Source: Methylobacterium sp. PvR107 (GTDB lineage: Bacteria; Pseudomonadota; Alphaproteobacteria; Rhizobiales; Beijerinckiaceae). Taken from it: a stretch of DNA of 64,000 nt. This document shows positions 56,186 to 64,000 of the stretch, in pieces; position 1 is the stretch's first letter; the number at the start of each line of letters is the position of its first letter. The translations under genes were made by a program, and so were the position numbers. Under the pieces are notes generated by a model, which saw nothing but the letters and a program-made list of their open reading frames with translations, was not told where the DNA came from and searched no databases. The stretch spans positions 2,370,001-2,434,000 of the forward strand of contig NZ_JAFIBW010000001.1 of NCBI RefSeq assembly GCF_017833295.1. The letters run 5' to 3'.

Positions 56186-57817
56186 TCACGCCGCGAGTTC
56201 TCGCCCGAGCGCCTCCACCCGGCGGAGATCGTCGACGAAGGCCGCGTAGGCCTCCTCCTTCGCCTCGTCGGGCAGGCGCAGCAGGTAGGACGGGTGAACT
56301 GTGATGAAGCCCTGGAAGCGGTTGTCGTGCCGCTCGAACCGGAACGGGCCGCGCGCGCGGGTGATCGGCACGGCCTTGCCGGTCAGCGCCAGCACGGCGG
56401 TCGCGCCGAGCGCCACGACGAGCTTCGGGGCCACGAATTCCAGCTCCCGATCGAGCCACCAGCGATAATGGCTGACCTCGCCGGCCGTCGGCTTCTGGTG
56501 GATGCGGCGCTTGCCGCGTTCCTCGAACTTGAAGTGCTTGACCGCATTCGTGAGGTAGCTCGCCCCGCGGTCGATCCCGGCCTCCGCCATAGCGCGGGAC
56601 AGCAACTGCCCCGCCGGACCGACGAACGGGCGGCCCTGGCGATCCTCCTGATCGCCGGGCTGCTCGCCCACGAAGGCGATGGTCGCGCCGACCGCGCCCT
56701 CGCCGAGCACGGCCTGGGTCGCGCCAGGGACGAGGGGCTCGGTCCGCCGGATGATGGCGTTCAGCTCTTCCAGGGTCTTGGGATCCTGATCGGCCATCGC
56801 GGCGACGGCGCGGGCGGGTTCGCGGCGTGTGGGCACGGTCGGCTCTCTCTCGATCATGGCTTCGGTGCGCCCGGCGGCCGCCCTCACCAGGGCGGGGATC
56901 GCGGCGGTCTCCGGCATGTTGTGCCAGTATTTCTTGGGCATCTCGGCCCGCATGGCCTTCAGGTTGGTCCGGGCCGGGTTGAACGTGCTCTCGTAATAGG
57001 TCTGCCAGCCGGCCTCGAACCCGTCGCCTTCGGGGAGCTGCGTCCGGTCGCCGGGCGGCCCGAAGGTCAGCGTGTCGGTGTCCCAGCGAGCGGAGCCGTC
57101 AGGCGTCAGGATCGACCAGCGCATGCCGCGGAAGCGGCCGACGAAGAACGGCGCGGCGGCCTCGAGAATGTGGTGGTCCGGCTCGAACCACGCGACGTAG
57201 TGCTCGCCATCGCTATCCTCGGCCCGGCGGAAGCGCAGGAACGCGTGCATTTTGTGCAGGTCGCGCCCGATCGCCTTCGCCATCCGGTGCAGGCGATGGA
57301 CCAGCGGATCGCTGCCCACCTCCATTAGATGCCGTTCGCCGTGGCAGACACGCCAGATCAGCGCGTAGAGCAGGCCGTAGCGTTCCGGATCGCGGTGGGG
57401 GATCACCTGTGGGATCAGGGCGGCAACGGGTTTAGGCAGGGCGAGCGGCGCGGCGGAAGTATGATCCGCATCGGCGCCGAACAGGCCGGGCGCGTCCATC
57501 ACCGACCACGTCACGGCCTCGGGCGGGACATCTTGCGCGACGAGGCTGCGGGCAGCTTTGCGGAATCCATCGAGATCGGCGCCGGGATGCAAGGCAATGG
57601 CGCGCGGTCGACGCGGATCCCCTCCGCCCTCTGCGGGGGAGCGTGGCCCGCGAAGCGGGTCGGCAGAGGGGAGCACGGCTTCCGAATCGAGCCGAGCAGG
57701 TTTGAAGGCCAGAACCTCCTGCTGCACCGTCGCTCCCCTCTCCCGACCCTCGCCGACGCGAGGGCCTCCTCCCCCCGCAGAGGGGGGCGGGCGGGTCGTG
57801 GCTCCGAGCTTCATCAA
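56186..57817 (-). CDS. UdgX-type uracil-DNA glycosylase fused to a DUF4130-like domain
   Basis: Frame of 543 codons. From residue 73 on: a region matching the partner domain of radical SAM DNA-repair proteins (DLDGFRKAARSLVAQDVPPE, YALIWRVCHGERHLM, RMAKAIGRDLHKMHAFLRF, YYESTFNPARTNLKAMRAEM). A family 4-like uracil-DNA glycosylase domain follows from about 350, with GEQPGDQEDRQGRPFVGP, the UdgX signature KRRIHQKP (near 436; its His forms the covalent uracil link in mycobacterial UdgX) and VHPSYLLRLP. The first 70 codons lie over repeat family C and read as low-complexity Pro/Gly/Arg, so the true start may be further in (for example a TTG near 57590). ATG 57817 overlaps the radical SAM stop by 4 nt. 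Confidence 0.9.
   Translation of the reverse strand: MMKLGATTRPPPSAGGGGPRVGEGRERGATVQQEVLAFKPARLDSEAVLPSADPLRGPRSPAEGGGDPRRPRAIALHPGADLDGFRKAARSLVAQDVPPEAVTWSVMDAPGLFGADADHTSAAPLALPKPVAALIPQVIPHRDPERYGLLYALIWRVCHGERHLMEVGSDPLVHRLHRMAKAIGRDLHKMHAFLRFRRAEDSDGEHYVAWFEPDHHILEAAAPFFVGRFRGMRWSILTPDGSARWDTDTLTFGPPGDRTQLPEGDGFEAGWQTYYESTFNPARTNLKAMRAEMPKKYWHNMPETAAIPALVRAAAGRTEAMIEREPTVPTRREPARAVAAMADQDPKTLEELNAIIRRTEPLVPGATQAVLGEGAVGATIAFVGEQPGDQEDRQGRPFVGPAGQLLSRAMAEAGIDRGASYLTNAVKHFKFEERGKRRIHQKPTAGEVSHYRWWLDRELEFVAPKLVVALGATAVLALTGKAVPITRARGPFRFERHDNRFQGFITVHPSYLLRLPDEAKEEAYAAFVDDLRRVEALGRELAA
57619..57788. repeat. Repeat family C, copy 2, inside a reading frame
   Basis: Parts 57619-57671 (CCCTCCGCCCTCTGCGGGGG ... 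GGTCGGCAGAGGGG) and 57733-57788 (CGCTCCCCTCTCCCGACCCT ... CCGCAGAGGGG) are mutually complementary. They share motifs with copy 1 at 19331-19506. It lies exactly between the end of the radical SAM gene and the conserved part of the UdgX gene and keeps the frame open. Confidence 0.7.
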
Positions 57818-59025
57818 AACAAACTCAGCTGCGTCGCGGGCTCGACCAACCGCGCGCGCAGATCGAGCCGATCCGTCAGGCCTACCGGACGGTGATCCGC
57901 GGCGACGAGGAACGGCCGCGCCCGCTTCAAGCCCGATGTCAGCCGGGCGACATCATTCAGCCGCAGGGTCGCGTGGCGGCGGGCCGCGATGATCTTGTCG
58001 ACCGCCCGCGCGCCGAGCCCCGGCACCCGCAACAGCCATTCCCGGTCGGCCTTGTTCACGTCCACGGGGAATTTCTCGCGGTGCTTCAGCGCCCAGGCGA
58101 GCTTCGGGTCGATGTCGAGGGCGAGCATCCCCCCCTCGGAGGCGTCGGCGACCTCGTCGGGGGTGAATTCGTAGTACCGCAGCAGCCAATCCGCTTGGTA
58201 AAGCCGGTGCTCGCGCTGGAGCGGCGGCGGCTTCGGCGGAAGGATCGCCGACCCGTCCGGGATCGGGCTGAAGGCGGAATAGTAGACCCGCTTCAGGCCG
58301 ACGCTGCCGTAGAGCAGCGCGCTCTTGCGGATCAGCGCCTCGTCGGTCGTGGCATCCGCGCCCACGATCACCTGCGTCGAGTGCCCGGCCGGCGAGAAGC
58401 GCCGCTTCTCGGCCTTGGCCTGCACGATCCGCTCGCCGATCTGCGCCATGGCGCTCTGGATTGCGGCGCCGTCCTTCTCGGGGGCGAGGCGCTCCAGGCT
58501 CGCCTCTGTGGGCAGCTCGACGTTGATCGACAGCCGGTCGGCGTAGAGGCCGGCCTCCTCAATCAGCCAGGGGCTCGCCTCCGGGATCGACTTGAGGTGG
58601 ATGTAGCCGGCGAATCCGTGATCGCGCCGGAGCGACTTCGCAACCCGGGTCAGCAACTCCATCGTGTGATCCGGCGACTTGATGATGCCGGAGGAGAGGA
58701 ACAGGCCTTCGATGTAGTTGCGCCGGTAGAAGTTGAGGGTGAGGTTCACGACCTCCTCGACGGTGAACTTCGCCCGCCGGACGTTCGAGGAGCGCCGGTT
58801 GACGCAATAGGCGCAGTCGAACAGGCACCAGTTGGTCAGCAGGATCTTGAGCAGCGATACGCAGCGCCCGTCCGGCGTGTAGGCATGGCAGATCCCGGCC
58901 CCGGTCGTGGAGCCAAGACCGTCCTTGCCGGCTGCTCGTTTCGGCGCGGCCGACGAGGCGCAGGAGGCGTCATACTTCGCGGCATCGGCCAGGATGCGCA
59001 GCTTCTTGGCGAGGGTCTCGTCCAT
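57814..59025 (-). CDS. Radical SAM protein of putative DNA modification/repair type
   Basis: 403 aa. The [4Fe-4S]/SAM motif is CLFDCAYC (Cys67, Cys71, Cys74), preceded by LKILLTNW. Further landmarks are GLFLSSGIIKSPDHTMELLT, GYIHLKSIPEAS and FSPAGHSTQVIVGADATTDE. A C-terminal helix-hairpin-helix (LLRVPGLGARAVDKIIAAR) predicts DNA binding. This is the radical SAM family that is co-encoded with UdgX/DUF4130 fusions across bacteria; the chemistry is unknown. Translationally coupled to the UdgX gene. Confidence 0.93.
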   Translation of the reverse strand: MDETLAKKLRILADAAKYDASCASSAAPKRAAGKDGLGSTTGAGICHAYTPDGRCVSLLKILLTNWCLFDCAYCVNRRSSNVRRAKFTVEEVVNLTLNFYRRNYIEGLFLSSGIIKSPDHTMELLTRVAKSLRRDHGFAGYIHLKSIPEASPWLIEEAGLYADRLSINVELPTEASLERLAPEKDGAAIQSAMAQIGERIVQAKAEKRRFSPAGHSTQVIVGADATTDEALIRKSALLYGSVGLKRVYYSAFSPIPDGSAILPPKPPPLQREHRLYQADWLLRYYEFTPDEVADASEGGMLALDIDPKLAWALKHREKFPVDVNKADREWLLRVPGLGARAVDKIIAARRHATLRLNDVARLTSGLKRARPFLVAADHRPVGLTDRLDLRARLVEPATQLSLF

Positions 59026-59101
59026 CGAACAGACAATGAACGACGCGGTCGAAGGTGCAAGGCCGCCCGGCGTTTCGCCCCGAGCCGCGATGCCGCACCC
59101 G

Positions 59102-59710
59102 TCACTCCGCCTCCTCGGTCTCCGATTCGAGTTCCATGTCGATCACCCGCCGGGCGAGACCGTAGGCGAACCCGGCCCGCGCCAGCGCGGCAAGGTCCCT
59201 GTCGCGGTGCGCGGCCCGCAGGTCCGGCCGGCGATACGGGCCGAGTCGCCGCCGCTTGGCGTAAGCCTGAGCGGCCTGATCTTCGATCGCTTCCGCCGCT
59301 CCATCCGGCATCGCCTCGCGCTCCGCCTGCATGGCAGCCTCGACCACGTCCCGCGAGACGCCCTTTGCGGCAAGCTTGGCCGAAACACCCCGACTCGACG
59401 TGCCGCGGCGGCGGAGCGTGGCGAGGCGGGTGTCGGTGAAGCGCGCGTCGTCCACGAGACCGGCCGAAACCGCCCGCGCCACGGTCGCGGCGATCATCTC
59501 GGCGAAGGCCGCCGGATCTTCCCCACGCAGGCGCGCCCGCTTCTCCACCCGCCGCGCCAGGGTCCGGCGCAGCATCTCGGTGGACGCACTGTAGCGCTCG
59601 AGGTAGTGCAGCGCCGCGCGTTCGAGCCAGCTCGGGCTGATCGGCTTCGGGGGCGGGGCATCGGTATCCCGGCGTCCCGGCCCGGATCCTGCAACGATTG
59701 TTCGCTTCAC
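59102..59710 (-). CDS. recX: RecX-family regulatory protein
   Basis: 202 aa from GTG 59710 with GAAG upstream; the frame is open further but shows nothing conserved. RecX features: ALHYLERYSASTEMLRRTL, GLVDDARFTDTRLATLRRRG, GVSAKLAAKGVSRDVVEAAM. It inhibits RecA filament growth. It is not next to recA here. It lies just upstream of the radical SAM/UdgX pair on the same strand, a 76 nt gap, so joint expression of repair functions is possible. Confidence 0.9.
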   Translation of the reverse strand: MKRTIVAGSGPGRRDTDAPPPKPISPSWLERAALHYLERYSASTEMLRRTLARRVEKRARLRGEDPAAFAEMIAATVARAVSAGLVDDARFTDTRLATLRRRGTSSRGVSAKLAAKGVSRDVVEAAMQAEREAMPDGAAEAIEDQAAQAYAKRRRLGPYRRPDLRAAHRDRDLAALARAGFAYGLARRVIDMELESETEEAE

Positions 59711-59865
59711 CGGTTCTTCACGATCTCGACAGGTTTGCGTTCCATGACTTGGGTATGGAACGCGCGCAACGCGACAGGCTCGGCTATGGCCCGAACCCCC
59801 GTCCTTCGCCCGATCACCCGCGCCCCCCGGGGCGGCGGCGCCTTCACGCCTTGGCGGCATCTCTG

Positions 59866-61284
59866 ATGCGCCGCGAGTGGCTCTTGGTCCTGGTGGCTGT
59901 GGGGCTGGCCGCTGCTGCGGCCGCGATCGTGTACCTGTCGCGTCCGAACACGCTCACCGTGGCGGTCGGCCCCCAGGACGGGCCGGAAGCCGCGCTGATC
60001 GAGGCCTATGCCGGCGCCCTCGACCGGGCTCGCGAGGATGTCCGCCTCAAGGTCGTGCGCTATGGCGACGTCCGCGACAGCGCCATGGCCCTCCAGCGAA
60101 ACAAGGCCGACCTCGCGGTAGTGCGGCCGGACGTCTTGCTGCCCGAGAACGGCCTGACGCTGGCGATCCTGCATGACGAGGCCCTCGTCATCGCCGCGCC
60201 CGAGGCCGCCGATATCGACGACGTCCCCGCTCTGGCGCGCAAGCGCCTCGGCATCGTCGTGCGCCACAGCGCCGACCTGCCCTTTCTCACGAACCTGTTG
60301 TCCTTCTACGACCTCGTGCCCGACAACCCCGGCGAGGACGCGCCGGAGGATGGCCACGCCCTCGAGGCGGAAGCCGGCCACGTCGTCGTCGTGCCCCTGA
60401 AGGTGGGCGAGGTCACGGCCGCGCTCAACGAGAAGCGTGTCGACGCGGTGGCGGTGATCGCCAGCCCGGCCTCCAAGGTCGCGGGCGCCGTAGTGCGGGC
60501 CGTCGAACTCGGCGCGCCGGAGCACAAGGTCGGCTTCGTCTCGATCCCTGACGGCGACGCGATCCTGCAGCGCTTCCCGGAACTGCAATCGGTCACCATC
60601 CCGGCCGGGACCTTCGGCGGGCGGCCCAAGCGGCCCGACGAGGAGGTCAAGACCGTCGGGGCCTCGTACCGGCTGATGGCGCGCGGCACGGTGAGCCGGG
60701 TCGCGGTCGCCTCGGCGACGCAGCACCTGTTCGAGTGGCGCTCGCGCCTCGCCTCCGCGGCTCCGGTGGCCAAGCTGATGAAGGCGCCGGACTTCGACAC
60801 GACGGTGGCGGCGACCTCCGCGCGCCTTCCGAACCATCCCGGTGCCGTCGACTATTTCGAGCGCGAGCAGCAGACCTTCCTCGACCGCTACGAGGATTAC
60901 ATCTACCTCTTCGCGTTTTTCGGCGGCACGATCGGCTCGGGCTTCGCCTGGATCGGGCAACGGCTCGCCCGCAAGCGCAGGGAGCGTGTCGATTTCGTCC
61001 TCGATCGCCTGCTCGACATCATGCGCGAGGTCCGCGCCGCGACGACCAGCGCCGAGCTCGACGCCATCGCGATCGAGACCGACGGGCTGGTGGCCGACGT
61101 GGTCTGTTACGCCCGGGAGCGCAGCATCGATGCCCGGACGGTGAGCGCCCTGATCCTGGCCGTCGACGGGGTCCACGCGGCCATCGCCGACGCGCGGCGG
61201 CAGACCGGCGAGGCGGAGCCGCCGGCGGCCACACGCAGGCGGACCGCGCGGTTGCTGGCCCTCGATCTCCCGGCGGCGGAATAG
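59866..61284 (+). CDS. TAXI-family solute-binding protein with a C-terminal membrane anchor
   Basis: About 472 aa from ATG 59866 (MRREWLL). An in-frame ATG at 59755 would add 37 Arg/Pro-rich residues. An N-terminal helix (LLVLVAVGLAAAAAAIVYLS) is followed by the periplasmic TAXI domain (LTVAVGPQDGPEAALIEAYA, NKADLAVVRPDVLLP, KRLGIVVRHSADLPFL). A second helix near residue 355 (YLFAFFGGTIGSGFAWIG) and a basic cytosolic helical tail with KRRERVDFVLDRLLDIMREV follow. No TRAP permease (DctM-like) gene is adjacent. It resembles TAXI proteins that work as membrane-bound sensors or orphan receptors. Divergent from recX. Confidence 0.85.
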   Translation: MRREWLLVLVAVGLAAAAAAIVYLSRPNTLTVAVGPQDGPEAALIEAYAGALDRAREDVRLKVVRYGDVRDSAMALQRNKADLAVVRPDVLLPENGLTLAILHDEALVIAAPEAADIDDVPALARKRLGIVVRHSADLPFLTNLLSFYDLVPDNPGEDAPEDGHALEAEAGHVVVVPLKVGEVTAALNEKRVDAVAVIASPASKVAGAVVRAVELGAPEHKVGFVSIPDGDAILQRFPELQSVTIPAGTFGGRPKRPDEEVKTVGASYRLMARGTVSRVAVASATQHLFEWRSRLASAAPVAKLMKAPDFDTTVAATSARLPNHPGAVDYFEREQQTFLDRYEDYIYLFAFFGGTIGSGFAWIGQRLARKRRERVDFVLDRLLDIMREVRAATTSAELDAIAIETDGLVADVVCYARERSIDARTVSALILAVDGVHAAIADARRQTGEAEPPAATRRRTARLLALDLPAAE

Positions 61285-61374
61285 TGGCGGGGGCAGCGCC
61301 AACCGTACGGGCTCCGGTACGCGGCTTCGGCGAAGCGGGACTTATCGCCGCATGGCTGGCGGCGTAGGCATATC

Positions 61375-64000
61375 ATGCTAACGGGGGCCATGTTCGATCC
61401 CGTCGCCGCCCTCAATACGGTCCTGGAGAACCTCGACCGCGAGGCCCGCGAGCCGACCAAGCTCCGTGCCGCCCTGGTGCCGCAGCTGCGCCGGGTGATC
61501 GAGGAGGGCCATCGCGCCGCCGAGGCGCAGCTGCTCGAAGACCGCAACGGCCTGCGTTGCGCCCAGAGCCTCTCGGCGCTCACCGACGCGGTGGTCCGGG
61601 CGATCCACGATGCGGTGGTCTGGCGGCTTTATCCGAACGACAACCCCTCCACCGGCGAGCAGCTCGCGGTGGTCGCCACCGGCGGCTACGGCCGGGGCAC
61701 GATGGCGCCGGGCTCGGACATCGATCTGCTGTTCCTGCTTCCCTACAAGCAGACCGCGTGGTCCGAGAGCGTCGTCGAGGGGATGCTCTATGTCCTGTGG
61801 GACTTGAAGCTGAAGGTCGGCCACGCCACGCGCTCGGTCGAGGAGTGCCTGCGCGAGGCGCGGGCCGACATGACGATCCGTACGGCCCTGCTCGAGGCGC
61901 GTTACCTGTTCGGCACGCGGGTCCTGTACGAGGAGCTGGTGACGCGCTTCGACGCCGAGCTTGTGGTCGGCTCGGCCGCCGAGTTCGTGGACGCGAAACT
62001 GCGCGAGCGCGACCTGCGCGTCTCGAAGGCCGGCTCCTCGCGCTACCTCGTCGAGCCGAACGTCAAGGACGGCAAGGGCGGCCTGCGCGACCTGAACACG
62101 CTGTTCTGGATCGCCAAATACACCTACCGGGTGCGCGATCAGATCGAACTCGTCAGTGCCGGACTGTTCACACCGGAGGAATACGCGCTGTTCGAGCGCT
62201 GCGACGAATTCCTGTGGCGGGTCCGCTGCCACATGCATTTCGCGACGAAGCGCGCCGAGGAGCGTCTGTCCTTCGGCCTGCAGCCGCGGATCGCCGAGCG
62301 TTTCGGCTACGAGGCGCGGGGTGGCCTGTCGGGCGTCGAGCGCTTCATGAAGGCGTATTTCCGCATCGCCAAGGATGTGGGTGATCTCACCGCGATCGTC
62401 TGCGCCGAGCTGGAAGCGCGCCACGCCAAGCGAACGCCGGTGCTCGACCGCTGGATCGGCCGGTTCCGCGACCGGTTCCGCGCTACCGCCATCGAGGCCG
62501 AGGATTTCTGGATCGACCACGGCCGGGTGAACCTGCGGGCGGAGGATGCCTTCGAGCGCGATCCCGTCAACCTGATCCGCCTGTTCTGGCTCGCCGACCG
62601 GCACAACCTCGCGATCCATCCGGACGCTAAGCGGCTGGCCAGCCGCTCCTTGCGCCTCATCAATCCATCGCTGCGCGGGGACACGGAGGCGAACCGCCTG
62701 TTCCTCGACATCCTGACCTCCCGGAACGCCCCGGAGGAGGCCCTGCGCGAGATGAACGAGGCGGGCGTGCTCGGCCGGTTCATTCCGGATTTCGGCCGCA
62801 TCGTCGCGATGATGCAGTTCAACATGTACCACCACTTCACGGTGGACGAGCATCTGCTGCGCACCGTCGGCGTGCTGGCCGACATCGAATCGGGCCGGGT
62901 CCAGGAGACCTACCCGCTGGTCTCGCGCCTCGTGCACTCGATCCACAACCGCACGGCGCTCTACGTCGCGATCCTGCTGCACGACATCGCCAAGGGCCGG
63001 CCGGAGGACCACTCGATCGCGGGCGCCGCCATCGCGGAAAAACTCTGCCCCCGCTTCGGCCTGAATCAGGCCGAGACCGAGACGGTGTGCTGGCTGGTCG
63101 AGCATCACCTGCTGATGTCCATGACCGCGCAGAGCCGCGACCTCTCGGACGCGAAGACGATCGAGCGCTTCGCCGCGAGCGTGCAGAGCCTGGAACGCCT
63201 GAAGCTCCTGACGATCCTGACGGTGGCCGACATCACGGCGGTCGGCCCCGGCGTCTGGACGGCCTGGAAGGGCACGCTGCTCCGCACGCTCTACGACGAG
63301 ACCGAAGTCTACCTGTCGGGCGGCCATTCCGAGATCGCCCGCACAGACCGGGTCCGCCTCGTCCAGATGAGCCTGCGCGAGCAGCTGCCCGGCTGGGCGT
63401 CGGAGGAGTTCGACGCCTACGCGGCCCGCCACGGCCAAGCCTACTGGCTCAAGGTCGACAGCACGCGCCAGTTCAAGAATGCCGGGTTCCTGCGCGATGC
63501 GCTGGCCGATGGCCGCACCAGCGCGACCGACGTGGCCCTCGACCCCGTGCGGGGGGTGACCGAGATCACCGTCTACTCGCCCGACCACCCGCGGCTTCTG
63601 GCGATCGTCACCGGGGCCTGCGCGGCCGCCGGCAGCAACATCGTCGACGCGCAGATCTTCACCACGACGGACGGCTTCGCCCTCGACACGATCTTCATCT
63701 CCCGCGCCTTCGAGCGCGACGAGGACGAGCTGCGCCGGACCAAGCGCATCACGGCGGCGATCGAGCGGGCGCTCAAGGGCGAGATCAAGATCGCCGACCT
63801 CGTCGCCGACAAACACCCGCCGACCAGCACGCGCGCCAAGACCTTCCCGGTGCCGCCGGACGTGATCATCGACAACGCGCTGTCGAGCCGGGAGACCGTC
63901 GTCGAGGTCACGGGCCTCGACCGGCCCGGCCTGCTCTACGAGCTGACCACCGCCTTCGGCCGGCTGTCGCTCAACATCACCTCGGCGCATGTAGCGACCT
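61375..64000 (+). CDS. glnD: PII uridylyltransferase/uridylyl-removing enzyme, 3' end beyond the window
   Basis: 875 codons visible from ATG 61375, no stop before the window ends. Nucleotidyltransferase domain with GGYGRGTMAPGSDIDLLFL near residue 105. The GlnD linker (LVEPNVKDGKGGLRDLNTLF) precedes an HD domain (AILLHDIAKGRPEDHS near 535, VEHHLLMS). The first ACT domain (ITVYSPDHPRLLAIVTGACA) is complete and the second (VVEVTGLDRPGLLYELT) is cut. GlnD uridylylates GlnB/GlnK when glutamine is low and removes UMP when it is high, so it is the cell's nitrogen sensor. Nearly the whole protein is present; perhaps 50 to 60 residues are missing. Confidence 0.97.
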   Translation, partial: MLTGAMFDPVAALNTVLENLDREAREPTKLRAALVPQLRRVIEEGHRAAEAQLLEDRNGLRCAQSLSALTDAVVRAIHDAVVWRLYPNDNPSTGEQLAVVATGGYGRGTMAPGSDIDLLFLLPYKQTAWSESVVEGMLYVLWDLKLKVGHATRSVEECLREARADMTIRTALLEARYLFGTRVLYEELVTRFDAELVVGSAAEFVDAKLRERDLRVSKAGSSRYLVEPNVKDGKGGLRDLNTLFWIAKYTYRVRDQIELVSAGLFTPEEYALFERCDEFLWRVRCHMHFATKRAEERLSFGLQPRIAERFGYEARGGLSGVERFMKAYFRIAKDVGDLTAIVCAELEARHAKRTPVLDRWIGRFRDRFRATAIEAEDFWIDHGRVNLRAEDAFERDPVNLIRLFWLADRHNLAIHPDAKRLASRSLRLINPSLRGDTEANRLFLDILTSRNAPEEALREMNEAGVLGRFIPDFGRIVAMMQFNMYHHFTVDEHLLRTVGVLADIESGRVQETYPLVSRLVHSIHNRTALYVAILLHDIAKGRPEDHSIAGAAIAEKLCPRFGLNQAETETVCWLVEHHLLMSMTAQSRDLSDAKTIERFAASVQSLERLKLLTILTVADITAVGPGVWTAWKGTLLRTLYDETEVYLSGGHSEIARTDRVRLVQMSLREQLPGWASEEFDAYAARHGQAYWLKVDSTRQFKNAGFLRDALADGRTSATDVALDPVRGVTEITVYSPDHPRLLAIVTGACAAAGSNIVDAQIFTTTDGFALDTIFISRAFERDEDELRRTKRITAAIERALKGEIKIADLVADKHPPTSTRAKTFPVPPDVIIDNALSSRETVVEVTGLDRPGLLYELTTAFGRLSLNITSAHVAT

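Noticed and set aside
61378..63990. 870-codon open frame on the minus strand
   Set aside because: It lies wholly antisense to glnD, whose catalytic HD, GGYGRG and ACT motifs are unmistakable. The antisense product is compositionally Arg/Gly/Asp-rich and matches no domain, a usual effect of high GC.

Overview
The window is GC-rich, gene-dense chromosomal DNA of an alphaproteobacterium, most likely a Methylobacterium or close relative (Hyphomicrobiales). Supporting signs are a Shemin-type 5-aminolevulinate synthase, an IalB-family protein, a bacterial transglutaminase-like cysteine peptidase with CtrA-type promoter boxes, a four-cysteine c-type cytochrome of the family tied to methanol metabolism, a TarD almost colinear with the Bradyrhizobium enzyme, and the murA / DUF2948 / hisD / UPF0262 / phosphatase gene order. 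No rRNA, tRNA, CRISPR array, prophage or complete insertion sequence was seen. The species assignment is inference.

Layout. 1-7 kb: end of nth, purC, then a minus-strand coupled operon (IalB-like protein, unknown exported protein, two paralogous family 2 glycosyltransferases). 7-9.7 kb: YgjP-type metallopeptidase and a stripped-down Flp pilus locus (A24 prepilin peptidase, Flp pilin, orphan secretin N-domain protein). 9.7-12.6 kb: RraA-like protein, LysR regulator and D-tartrate dehydratase, a plausible tartrate-to-pyruvate module. 12.6-21 kb: metallophosphoesterase, DUF423, engB, yidC, rnpA, rpmH, apt, an inositol-monophosphatase-type enzyme and hemA. apt is bracketed by two copies of one palindromic repeat. 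21-26.2 kb: murA through the hisD cluster. 26.2-28.2 kb: a decay zone with a secreted orphan, an in-frame pdxA/chemoreceptor chimera and a truncated, frameshifted amidohydrolase.

28.2-35.4 kb: exported small protein, transglutaminase-like peptidase, cytochrome, a FIST-domain sensor coupled to a NahK-like hybrid kinase (NosP/NahK-type arrangement), a DHA2 exporter and an SDR oxidoreductase. 35.4-46.9 kb: SWIB-domain protein, DUF2721 protein, two PRC-barrel proteins around a lipoprotein, two MFS transporters, an ABC exporter, glutaminase, a Uma2 pseudogene and an adenosine-kinase-like PfkB enzyme. 46.9-64 kb: chemoreceptor, quinone oxidoreductase, hybrid kinase, polA, a damaged MNT/HEPN pair, a UdgX-fusion protein with its radical SAM partner, recX, a TAXI-family protein and the start of glnD, which runs off the window.

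Three families of short dispersed inverted repeats (A, B, C below) occupy most of the larger gaps. The most interesting items are the pdxA/chemoreceptor chimera, the closely spaced CtrA-type boxes near 29.4 kb, the radical SAM/UdgX repair cassette whose reading frame contains repeat-family DNA, the FIST/kinase pair, and the TarD/RraA/LysR module.
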